Shown piece by piece: positions 44,256 to 55,717 of a stretch of 64,000 bases of DNA. A program made the position numbers and the translations under genes. Positions within the stretch are counted from its first letter, which is position 1, and each line of letters begins with the position of its first letter. The notes beneath the pieces were generated by a model, which had not been told where the DNA came from, ran no database searches, and was given only the letters and a program-made list of their open reading frames with translations. Source of the stretch: Xylona heveae TC161 (lineage: Eukaryota > Ascomycota > Xylonomycetes > Xylonales > Xylonaceae); assembly GCF_001619985.1 (NCBI RefSeq), contig NW_017264203.1, positions 434,001-498,000 of the forward strand, read 5' to 3'.

Positions 44256-46621
44256 CTTGCCCTTTTCAGATGAATCTGACCTAGGGCACGGAGTTGGACA
44301 CGAGTGGAATGCGTCTCAATGACAAAAACACGGAAAAATTTGTGAGCTGAAGACAGGGAGCAAGGAGATATTTCGGCAACGATATAGACAAACGTTTGGA
44401 AGAAGGGGGAGTATAGGTAGCTCTTATAGAGAACATGCAAAACCTCACTTTACTCAAATGTTCAAATACGACACCCTGGGACATCCTAGGACTCACGCGG
44501 AATGTGCGGGGTTCCCCAGGTTCCACCACGAATAGTCTGATAGTACAAGGCTCAATCTCTGGGCCCACATTACTTGGAAGGGAGAGGTTTCATGGCTAGC
44601 ATTATACCGACCAAAAAAAGGTGAATCTTCCTTCAACACGAGAAATCCAGGTTTATCCATGTCTGCGCTGGACATCTATCGGTAGGATCTTGTAATGATA
44701 CGCCGACCTATGGATGTTTTGGTGCTTTGTGGCTTTTCCTATGAACGAAGCGGGAACGCCATCCACTGCGGTTGAGCGGCGCCTCGAACACGTCCGGGCA
44801 AGCGGATCAACTTTTTTGAGCACCGATGGTCTCCAGGGATCCCGTTCCCTGCTAGAAGCTAATTCAGCCAAGCAGACATGTGACGGGGCCTGGCCAGGGA
44901 TTGATCAGGTTGCGGGGAGGGAGGGTGGAGGCAACGGTCTGGCGCCTTCTGGTGGAAGCCTCATTCGAGTGAGACCTGTTGTGTCGACAGTCTCGAACAA
45001 GGCGTCCCATTTGGATATGCAACACTCCAAGTGGCCGCGCAACCGACAACCTCGAAAACCTGCCCCCCCTGTGCAGCGTGGGGTAGTCCGAGAGGGCTCG
45101 AACACATTGTATATTGTATTCGCAACTGCGCCGCATATTATGCTGCAATATACTAACTAACTATACAACTTGAGGTAAGCACCTGATTGATCTTTGCAAC
45201 GATGTGCCTTGGCTATCCGTTTTTCGTTCAGCGAACCCAGTCAATCCATCCCACAAACTTCTGTCATTTCGTTCGGACTGGGTCCGTCCTAGGTGCCTTA
45301 CTTACCCAAAACGGTTCGCGTCCAGCCCTCCTGTAAGTTAACTGATTCTCTTGGCTGATTGAGAAGGCTGGTCTGCCAGGGATTCCCCTTGGGTTAGGGG
45401 GGGAAATGGTTGGCGGCCGCGGAATGAATGACGGGCTTTTTGATTGATCCAAGCCTAGTCGCCAGCAGAAGAAGATTTCCTCCGCAAAACTCAATTTTTT
45501 CTACCGCAGCCGCTGTTCAGGATCCCATTCCCTCAGTGTGGTAATTCGGTCCTGCACAGTCAAACCCCTCGCAGAGAACACGGGGATCGCAAGTCCAGTT
45601 TGGAGCACCTTCCTTTTTGGGGTGTCATCTCGCTCCCCACTCCACAAAGACCCACTTTGGGCAGTGGGGCTCGTTCTTATCCCCAGTTTCACCAAGAATT
45701 AGTTAATCCAGTCAATCTAAGTTAGTTATGGGGTAGGACCTTATTCATAATCTTGTATGGTACAGTCGGAGCTGCTTGTCCTTTCGCAAATTGTCATCCA
45801 TTTGGTGGGGTAGAAGCGTCATCCCTCGTGGCAAGTGCAATCGGCCAGTCCGGTCGCAAGAGAGCGTAGGAATAACCCGACCCCAACGGGCTCTATATGC
45901 CTATTACCTCTCCATCATTCCCTCTGATATGTTTTGCCACTATTCACGCTCTTGCCATCATTGCTACGAGTACGACAACATTTGCTTAACCTGACTTGGC
46001 TCGACCAGGATCAGACTGAGATTTGTGGGAAAATCCTAAGAATATCCTTGCCTGTGCTATTTCAAATTGTTTCATAACTAATTTGCCAAGTGATAGCAAG
46101 CAGCATCGGAACAGGAATGATTGTGCCCTTAGCCTATGTTTCCGGACCCTCCCCCCCCAACACCCCCGGTCTCTACATGGAGGATTGAGTAAGAGCATAA
46201 CTGATAAACTCTTCATCACGCCACCAGCTGCACCTGCCAGGAAATTTCAAAATCCAGTTGAGGCCAATCTAATTCGAGACTTTGGCTCAAAATTGACTTT
46301 TCGAAAATCTATTTTTTGTGTTCATCGAGATGTGGTGGTGTAGTCATCCCAACGAATATATACTCCCGACCTGTAGAGACGGAATCCGTGATAACCAAAC
46401 TCAAAAAAAGAAAGGAAAAAAAAAAAAAAACGCCAAACCCGAATGCACTCACTCAGCGCCATCCCATCGCGCCAAGAATACCGGGATCCAGCTAAAAATG
46501 TTTCCTTTCACCTGCCTTAACCACCAAATATTTCCCAAATTTGAATACTAATACAATCAGACGAGAGAAGTTACAGGCAAAAACAAAATAAAAAGGTCGG
46601 AGTGGTTATACCGATGTGATT
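44256..46621. other. Intergenic region of 2.4 kb
   Basis: No conserved coding frame, tRNA or repeat recognised. Long purely non-coding spans here probably hold the promoter of the transporter. A/T- and C-runs occur near 46,150 and 46,410 to 46,430. Confidence 0.5.
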
Positions 46622-48771
46622 TCATTTGCGAAAATTGATAATAGCAACCTTTAAGTTGAGCCGTTAGCAGCAGTCCAGCTCATGCATGGCTTTTGAAAGA
46701 CATGAAATCAAACGGGAGAGTACGAACCTGATGTCCGAGACCATATGCCAGTCTCCCTCCATTGGCATCCCAGGATAGACTATGATCTAGAGAGGATTGA
46801 CCGTCTCCTTCGTCATTGGCACCATTTGTCCATCCAACGCAGGATCCGCTCCAATTGGCTTTGGGAACCCCCCCGTCTTCGGCATGCCAAATAAGTACGC
46901 GGCTATACCCGGCTGCCGCAAGAAGGAAACCATCCGGCGAGAAACTCAGTGTCATAGCGGGAAGATCATGACCAAGAGTCAAAAGGTGGACAATTTGGAA
47001 CGGTCTCCGAGCATCCCAGAGGCGTATTGACCCGTCAACTGACGACGTGGCTAACAAACGGGGCGAACCTGCGGGATAGGCACTTGGATTGGTGAGTGGT
47101 TGAAACTCCAGAGCCGTTATGGTCTCATCATGAGCAAGATGTGTCTGCAGTGTATCTTTCTCAGCTGCGATGAGCTAGGTTCAGTAAGTTAGCATGTGAA
47201 ATGACATTTGCCACGGCATCACAATAATCACTCACCGCAAGCCAAGGTTCCGATTCTGCAGATGCAGCAATGGTACTGCAGTGTGGATCATATCGAACCT
47301 TTTCCCATCTTTGACGAGTCTCATATGCGCGAAGCAGAATGATGTTCCCCGCAACGCGATATATTTGAAGCGTCTCATGACCGCAGACTACGAAATCCGT
47401 ACTGTTGATCCAAGAGGCATCCAGTACAGGCTGGGCCATTTCAAGCATCTCAATAGTTGCGCCAGTTGAAGGATCCCAAACCATGATATGACTCGTTGAC
47501 TCGTTACTCGAAATGCCGAGGAGAAGGGATGCGCCAGAATTCCATCTAAGGGCGAAAAGAGGATCTCTTGCTGCGGGCAATATATGTAATAGTGCGCCAT
47601 CGCTGCTCCAGATCAAGATCTGACTATGCCATGGACGGGAAAAGTCCCGAATCCCAATAGCTAGAGAGGCCCCTGTGGGATGCCAGGCTATGGCCGTGAC
47701 CAAACTCGTTGTGCCTTGGTCGCCGAGATCTATTCGTTTCGGAGCAGCTCCAACGGCCGTAGGCGCATTCCAGAGACTACAAATCCCTTCCCCCGCCGTG
47801 ATCAATGCAGTCGGATCAGTAGGATTCCATGCTGAATACAAGACCATATTATTTGATCCAAATGCGAGTAAGCTTGTCCCGGGACCAAGCTCAGTGACTT
47901 TATAGCTTTGCATACCAACGCTGTTCCCCTTTGTGATGATAGGCACAGGGGTCGGCGGAGGAATCTGGCCTAAATCTTCGGCCTGAGATACTGAAGATGG
48001 AGCAGGAACAGGCGAATCTGTCACCGAAGGGTCTCTTTTCGGTGGCATACTTGGCTGCTCAATTTCAATATTCCACGATCCATCGCGGTCTATTTCCATA
48101 GCGTCGCCATTACCAGGAATTCCGTTGGTCTTTCGGTTCCTCTTGGCACTGGTCTGAGTAGAATTACTTGGAATGACTCTCGTGGAGGTAATATCTCGAC
48201 TGGGTTTGCGCTGAGTGGGTGAGGTGGAGCTGAGCTCGGTTTCTTCGTTAACATCGCCGTTCGGTTCATTGAAGGTGGTTTCACGCTCGGGGCCAAAAAA
48301 AAGAGTGGCTTGCGAAGGTGAAACACTCTTGCCATACTACTTCTAGTTTTAGAGCTCAGTTGGGTTGAAGCTTTCCGGTGCGTACGGACCTGATCAATAG
48401 ATTGTTCGATATCGTGATATTGAAGGCCTTTCTGGACCAGGGACACCAGTGCATGGGTTTTGATATATGGAGCAAACGATAGTGATTGAGGGTCCAAGTT
48501 CCAATCTCGTTGCAACTTCACGGCGGCCTCTCCATGACCTAGATCGTCATATAGTTAGATTTGGATCAGTTTGCCAAGCGGTCGCGCTGTGAGTTCGAGG
48601 GATCCCACCAGATTCTTGCAGATATCTATAAAGAGAAAACCAATATATTAGCATTGATCATATGCCGATGCGACGGCGCTAAGGAAAATGGGAGCCGCAG
48701 GTGGATGCGCATAATGCATACCTCCAGACAAGGTAATTGACATGATTCGAAGTCAACGATCCGGCGGCCAT
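46622..48771 (-). CDS. LisH/WD40 protein, Sif2/TBL1 homologue
   Basis: The start MAAGSLTSNHVNYLVWR (48,771) opens a LisH motif that continues through a 17-nt exon (48,625-48,609) into GHGEAAVKLQRDWNLDP (exon from 48,538). A low-complexity linker (SPTQRKPSRD and onward) follows, then WD repeats starting MVLYSAWNPTDPTALITAGE and including LVTAIAWHPTGASLAIGI, HIMVWDPSTG, PRLLATSSVDGSIRLWD and MTLSFSPDGFLLAAAGYSRV. The last small exon ends VAIINFRK. This layout is that of yeast Sif2 and animal TBL1, the WD40 partners of Set3/NCoR-type histone deacetylase complexes in the nucleus. The length is about 600 residues. Assignment to the complex is from family knowledge, not shown here. Confidence 0.87.
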
Positions 48772-49846
48772 GTCGCCAGTACTCAGCAGGTCGTCGCACA
48801 AGACATGCACTTTAGGTGTAAGTTTTTGGAACCTGATAGATAGTAATCGCAATATCTTTCGAAGGAGGGGCAACCACGCCAAACCTCCGGAAATAACAGT
48901 CGCACTGTCTATGGGAGGGAGTTAAATTGGAAAGAGGCATCAAGATTCGCCTGGGGTCTTTGACATGGCGTCCGCGGCTAGTTAGCGTCTGGCTCACCCT
49001 GCAGTGGCACGGAAGCGAACCGAACGCTCCAACGCTCCCACACGAGTGGGATCACTGCTGTGTCATACTCCCCTCGTTTGGTTGGTCAAACGCGCAAGTT
49101 GGCCTTCTCCGTACAGCTTATATCGACTTGTTGAGGGTGGATAACTCTGATGAAAGCTTAAATGTGTATACAGAAATGAAAGACTTATAACGCAAGTGAC
49201 GTTAAACAGAGATTTCCGGTTATTCATCAAGTCCCCATCAGCCCTGAATTGCATAACAATTGCCATCTAAAACTGAGCCTTCAAGCTGCATATCACCTCT
49301 CAATGCCATAAATACGCGTGGAGGGTGACTCCCGTAAGGTGATCAAATACATGCATTTCAATGAGACATTGAGTCTCAAAGCTGCTGGGTTGGCTTGTGA
49401 AGCTCCCAGATCTTATTAAGATCGAGCGGCTTACTAGGCGGAACTCCGGCGGCTTGATGGTTCCGCTCTAGTAGGATTTCGTCCTGGGCAAGTGCCGAGT
49501 TACTCTGTTATTGTACCACATAGTTATGGCCACGCACAGCAAAGACAGCTTGACAATATTACACCTCGGCGTTGCTGAGGATAATGGAGGCTCATTTCAT
49601 CGTTTCAAGAGTCGTCGGCGCTGATTATCCGCTCAATCTCTTTTCCCACCGCTTCCTCGAAAGACAGGAGCGGTTTGCTTCGGCCGTGCTTCTCCATTGT
49701 TGAGTTCATGTCATAAGTCCTCGGTTGTTGCCCTTCCCTTGCATTCACATCTCCATTGACGACGGTCGAAACTCGCAAGTTGCGATTTCATCCTACTCGC
49801 CAGCAAAGCCTTACTGCTTTACGCTTGAGAGCCATTCATCGACAAG
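48772..49846. other. Divergent promoter region between the WD40 gene and the TMEM115-like gene
   Basis: About 1.07 kb between head-to-head genes. No additional gene or clear repeat recognised. Confidence 0.5.
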
Positions 49847-51005
49847 ATGCCGACACGCATCAATATTCCCCCATTAACGCGAGGCTTACTGCTTCTCCTC
49901 ATTTGCCTGTCCCTCCTGTCTGCCGCATTACGATATCGTGAGTCCGCTTCGCGATCCGATGGAAGCCCCCCTTCTTCCATACTCGTCCCATACCTCACGG
50001 TGGTGCCGCAATTATCCTGGTTCTATCCATGGGTTTTCCTTATTGCGACATTAGTCGAGGAGAACATTTTCACTCTGCTTGTGACTGGGACAACATTGCT
50101 ATATGGTGGCAAGTATTTGGAACGTGCCTGGGGTTCTCGCGAGTTTGCGAAATTTCTCCTTGTAATATCATTGGCGCCCAATCTCTGTGCATGCGCAATA
50201 TATATTATCTGGTTTGCAATTACTGGAAACATCAACCGATCGTGAGTGAAATGTCCAAATTTTAGGCAAGCTCAAGAAACCCTAACGTCTACTTTCAATC
50301 AGTCTCACAACAATATGTGGGGGTGTCAGCCTTCAAGCCGCGTTTCTTGTGGCCTTCAAGCAGCTGGTCCCTGAGCATACGGTCACTATTGCGAAAGGTC
50401 TCATTAAGATCAGGGTCAAACACTTTCCGGCATTATTTGTTCTCCTTAATACTCTGAGCGGAATTATTTTAGGCACTGATTCGGCTCTAATACTGGCATG
50501 GTCGGGATTCCTGGCGTCATGGACATATCTTCGCTTCTATCGTTTGAGCCCTTCCCTCTCCTCCACCTCCACGGGCGAGGGTTTATACCTTAGAGGGGAT
50601 GCTTCAGAGACGTTTGCGTTTGCTCGTTTTTTTCCCGACGCAATTCAGGGCCCCATTGCTACATTTTCAGAGGCGGTCTTTCAGGCCCTTGTTGCTTTGC
50701 GAATATGCACACCTTTTTCTGCAGAACATATCGACGCCGGCAACGAGCAAGCTTTAGCACGCTCCGAAGGAGGACTTCCCAGCCTCCTAGGAAATAGCAG
50801 AACGGCAACAAGAGCAGGCGGTAAGAGGGAAGAAGCTGAGAGGAGACGAGCGCTGGCTTTAAGAGCACTCGATCAAAGACTTCATGCGGCTGCAGCTGCC
50901 CGGGAACAACAAGCAAACGCCACTCCAACAGCAGCGCTGCCAGATCAAAGCCCAGTCATGGAACCCAGAGAAGACAGGAACAAAGGTGTTGAACAAGAAG
51001 CGTGA
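49847..51005 (+). CDS. TMEM115/rhomboid-like Golgi membrane protein (DUF1751)
   Basis: Two exons (49,847-50,241 and 50,303-51,005) encode 365 residues. It has an N-terminal membrane segment (LTRGLLLLLICLSLLSAALR), then VPYLTVVPQLSWFYPWVFLI, the conserved LLYGGKYLERAWGSREFAKF box of the TMEM115/rhomboid-like fold, and further segments (FALFVLLNTLSGIILG-like, ALILAWSGFLASWTYLRFYR). The C-terminal third is cytosolic and Ala/Arg/Glu-rich (GGKREEAERRRALALRALDQ). The conserved GDASETFAFARFFPD stretch after the last helix is typical. Rhomboid catalytic Ser/His motifs are not seen, so it should be a non-protease member, thought to act in Golgi transport. Confidence 0.92.
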
Positions 51006-51624
51006 TGATGCGATTGATATTACATTTCGCCGGCTTTCCTTTTGATCTCTTCTAAATCTAAAAAACGATTGCAAAGCGTCAAAGTGACCGATTCCCTAGG
51101 ATCATATTCGCCATAAAATTCAGAATAGAGTTCCTTGTGTGAAATCCGAATTTCTATCATTGTTGCATAAGAGCGACGCATTTCCTCGAATTTACGCCTT
51201 CCAATGCTTTTTGGACGGAATTGAGACGTACATTGTGTGGAGTAACTCTAGTTTGGAAAAAGACAAAGACTGAAGGACGTCTATCCATTCCCGTTTGTGG
51301 AATGACATCCACGAAGATAGTCAGCCGGCAAATCTCTGGTGCCTTCCCTGATTGTTTGGCTATTAAGTTATACTACGTTGATTTCTCGCTACAGTCCCTT
51401 CTGTGATATAGTGGAACAAGACCCTTCAAGGTGAGGTGACTTGACTGACACCCCACTACTGTACCGCAAAGGGAATAATGTAGTCGATGGCTAGTGCACG
51501 CCTATCAAAAGTTTATCCATGATTACATAAGCAAATACTAGATCTCAGTTGTAAAATCTCGAGAAATATTATTAACGGCTGCGGACAAACTTCAAGCCGC
51601 AGACCCTCACTGTTTGCTGCAGCC
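51006..51624. other. Intergenic region upstream of RRP12
   Basis: About 620 bp, no gene recognised. Confidence 0.5.
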
Positions 51625-54600
51625 ATGTCGTTGCAGGAGAAGCTCGACAAGATTCGGTCGCCGAAGCTGCAAAATCAACAGCAGGTACAATTTCTTGACT
51701 GTCGTCTGACTTGCTATTGTTGCTAACGATTTTTAGACTGCGCGCGTACTTTCGGCCGTGGAAGATACCTTACGAGACCAAAAGACAGAATTTACCCCTA
51801 CAGCGTATTTCGCAGCCATTCTCGCTCTCCTAAGTCAATCGATATCATCCGAAACTGGAATCGTCAACAAAGAACTCGCGACTTCAGTTGTATACCTCCT
51901 GGACCTGGTAACACCTCATGTTTCCCAGCCGTTGCTACGGTCCAAGTTTTTTCAAATTTTGACACACCTTGCTCCCGCTCTCACCAATGCTGAAGCCGAA
52001 GCGCCGCTTCTACGACCGTCTATCGGCTGCCTTGAATCCCTTTTGATTGCACAAGATGCGGCAGCCTGGGCGCTTCCACAGACTCAGGTCGGCCCAAGAC
52101 GAGCCATTGCGGGTCTACTGCATTTTGCTGTAGACCACCGTCCGAAGGTTCGAAAGCGGGCTCAGGATGCGCTGGTCAAGATTCTCAAGAGTCCACCTCC
52201 GAGTCCATCGCTTGATCATCCTGCGGCTGATATGTGTGCGGAAACCGCTTTGAAGAGTTTGAGTGATCTCGCCAGCGCGACCGGCAAAAGCAAGAAGCAC
52301 CGGGAAAACAGCCAAGGGCGTCCCCATGAATCATCCTTAATTCATGCCCTGCAACTGGTCAAGACAATTGCAGACGCTTCTGGCGGTTGGCCTTCGCGAA
52401 AGATGGAGTCTCTGTGTGACTTACTGTTGAGCATCTCCAAGTCAAGCAATGAATATCTCACCATGGCAGCATTCGATGTCTTTGAAGCCATATTCGAAGG
52501 AATGGCTGATGGCTTCTCTGCCACGAAGCTTCCACACCTCTTGGAAGTCATTTCTGAGTTGCGGCCATCCCAGAATGATTCACAGCTTCTTCCCCCCTGG
52601 ATTGCGATCCTCTCTAGGGGCTATGATGTTTCTGCTCAGATCGATCCTGAAAGTACATTTGCCAAATTGCCGGACCTCTTTACATTGGTTTCTGGCTTTC
52701 TGGCTTCCTCTTCTCACAATATTCGGGTGTCCGCCGCGGAGTGTCTCATTTCCTTCCTAGCCAATTGCGTCCCAGATTCAGCAATCATCGAGCCTTCGAT
52801 ATTTGATGAAAAGATTCTTGAGAAAATTGCTAAGTCCGGGGTCGACCTGCTCAGCGTTAAATACCAACAAGCTTGGATGGAGGTCTTTACTGTACTGGGT
52901 GCCATGTTTGACGCCTTGCGATGGAGAAGTTCGCCACTCCTCTTGGATGTCGTGAAGATCTTGGGCGATCTCCGCGACAACAGTTCTTTCACCAGTAAGA
53001 AAGAGGTCGACGAAATACTAGGCAAAGCAATAGGTGCAATGGGCCCTGAGGCAGTTTTGAACCTGATCCCGCTCAACTTGACCAAGCCGAAAACCGGACA
53101 GCCAGGAAGAGCCTGGCTACTACCTGTCCTTCGTGACAGCATCAACAATGCCCATTTAGCGCATTTCCGATCCGAGTTCGTCCCACTGAGTGAGGCCATG
53201 TTTCAAAGGGTGATCAACCATGGTGGCGCCGAAAAAACTATGGAAATCAAGATCTTTGAAACGCTAGTCCAGCAGATATGGGCACTCCTACCAGGATACT
53301 GCGACTTGCCGTTGGACATAATTGAGGTTTGTACAATCCAACTGAAAGGGAAAGTTAAAACTTACTCACTCTTCCTCAGGCCTTTGACCAGAGCTTTGCT
53401 GAGCTCATCGCCAATTTGCTTTACAAGCAGACCGAGTTGCGAGTGGATGTGTGCAAATCTCTTCAGCTCTTAGTTGACTCGAACAAGGCGGTGCTGGCCA
53501 TTGGTACAGAACCCGAGAACCTTCTCGAACAGCGGAGGATTTCGATTGCCCAGGCGAAAAAGAATCTAGATCATCTAGCCACATTTTCCGGAAATATGCT
53601 CGCTGTGCTCTTTAATGTCTATAGCCAGACTCTTCCGCAGTATAGGGGCTTCATTTTGAACTGCATCAGTACTTTCCTCAGTATTACCTCAGAAAAGGTC
53701 AGTAAGCTAAAGCAGCCATATCATAGATCGGAATGTGCTGACAGGCAGGCAGGAACTCATCGAGACGTTCGCGCGAGTTACGGGCATGCTTGAATCTTCT
53801 CTCGGAGAAGGCGGAGCCCAGACTCAAGCGGATAAACAAAGACAAAAGGAGAAAAACGCTGGCGATAAGATGCCACCCATGAGTCACACGCTCATGGATT
53901 TAGTTATCACCATTTCCATTTACCTGCCGCGAGAGAGCTTTGCCACGCTATTCAATATCTCGGCGTTGATTGTCGCCAAAGACGATGACCCCCAGCTCCA
54001 GAAAAAGGCATATAAACTTATCCCGCGCCTTGCAGACTCCGATTTGGGCAAAGCTGCATTAGTCGAGCGCAATGTTGAGCTGCAACAGCTGCTTCTTCAA
54101 AGCGCCTCGAAAGCTTCCGCGCCTGCTCGAAGAGTACGTGTTATTGTTACCATACGTAAAACTCCGCTAATAAATACTTAGGATCGTCTGGATGCCCTTG
54201 CTAAGATTGTCACGTTTCTTCCTCAATCTGATCTCCATTTCATCCCTTCCATCCTTTCTGAAGTTGTTATTTCCTGCAAGGAGGTCAATGAAAAAGCGAG
54301 AGCTGCAGCCTTTGATTTACTTGTATTAATGGGAGAGAAGATGGCAGAAGGCGGCACAGTTGTTAATTCCAAGGTAGAGCATATGCCTGACGATGCACCG
54401 GATGTGCCAGCCACGATCGAGGAGTATTTCACCATGGTCTCTGCGGGGCTTGCTGGATCAACGCCACACATGATCAGTGCTTCGATTACTGCATTGACAA
54501 GGATACTCTACCATTTCCGCGAATCATTATCGGAAGCTGTTGTGACGGACTTGGTCCAGACCATGGATCTTTTTCTGACATCAAACAACCGAGAGATTGT

Positions 54601-55531
54601 CCGTTCTGTCCTCGGATTTGTCAAGGTCTCAGTCATTGCTCTGCCGGTTTCTCTCATGCTGCCGCGACTTGAGACCCTACTTCCAAACCTCATGGTCTGG
54701 AGCCACGAACATAAGGCTCACTTCAAGGCAAAGGTTAAGCATATTATCGAAAGAATGATTCGTCGATTTGGTCTCTCTGTCGTCGAAAAGTGCACGCCTG
54801 AAGATGACAAGAAGCTAATCACCAACATTCGCAAGACAAGAGATCGTCGCAAGAGGAGAAAAGATGAGGGCAAAGATCATGAAGGCACTGGAAAAGAGAC
54901 AAACCGTAAAGGCCGATTTGAGAGCGAATATGATGAGGCCGTATATGGTAGCGATGAGAGCTCCGACGGCTCTGATGTTAGTGATGACGAAGTTCTTGGC
55001 AAGCATGGCAGAAAGCCCAAGACTGGGCAGGCGTACATTGTCGAAGATGAAGACGAGCCTCTGGATCTTCTGGACCGGCGAGCTTTGGCAAACATCTCGT
55101 CCACGAAACCCCTCAAGTCCCGACAGCCGCCTGCATCAAAGACTAAAGCAAAGGTTGACCTGGATGGCAAACTTCTGCTTGACGATGATTCCGATGATGA
55201 GATGATGGACTTTGGTGAGGACGGCAATGTCGGTGCTGGCGACGGTTCAATGGAAGGAGGTATCAACGCCTATGTGCAGGCGCTGAAGGGCAAAGACGCG
55301 CCCAAGCGCGGCCAGCGCGGAAAGCTCAAGTTCAGTAACAAGAGAGGCACAGACGATGATGACGAAGAGATGGAAATAGATGAGGAGGAGGTAGCACAGA
55401 AAATGAAAGCGAAGCAGCGCGGGAGCGGAGGACCAAAAAGGAAGGATCAAAGGAAAGGTTTGGGGGCACAAAAAACAAAAAGCGGACGGATACAAAAAGG
55501 TGGTTCTGGAGGCAAGCACGGACGGCGTTAA
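51625..55531 (+). CDS. RRP12: Rrp12, HEAT-repeat ribosome biogenesis and export factor
   Basis: Five exons (from 51,625-51,684 and 51,737 onward, with introns near 53,326, 53,699 and 54,135) encode about 1,230 residues. The N-terminus MSLQEKLDKIRSPKLQNQQQ and the conserved PRRAIAGLLHFAVDHRPKVR segment with VRKRAQDALVKIL belong to the NUC173/HEAT part of Rrp12. HEAT-like helices continue to about residue 950 (for example SASITALTRILYHFRESLS and VVTDLVQTMDLFLTSNNREI). Then comes the conserved KAKVKHIIERMIRRFG box. The C-terminal 250 residues are acidic and basic by turns (YDEAVYGSDESSDGSDVSDD, and a Lys/Gly-rich end), fitting nucleolar localisation. In yeast Rrp12 helps pre-40S and pre-60S maturation and export. 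It is convergent with sec6, with stops less than 200 bp apart. Confidence 0.95.
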
Positions 55532-55717
55532 ATTTTTGCATACATTCTAGCTTCGCAGGGTCTGCTTTTACGGAAAAAAGTTTTGCAAGATACTATAGTG
55601 AATTCTGGATTATATAGACGACATACTCCACTTCTCCTGACGCCTCGCTCTGGTGATTATGATGCAAATCTTCAATGAGAAATAGAGCAGACAAGCTCGA
55701 TGTGCATGCAGGATTTA

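Noticed and set aside
44714-45160. 148-codon open frame upstream of the transporter
   Set aside because: It overlaps open frames on the other strand, has no recognisable motif, and lies in a region with no sign of splicing or a family match.
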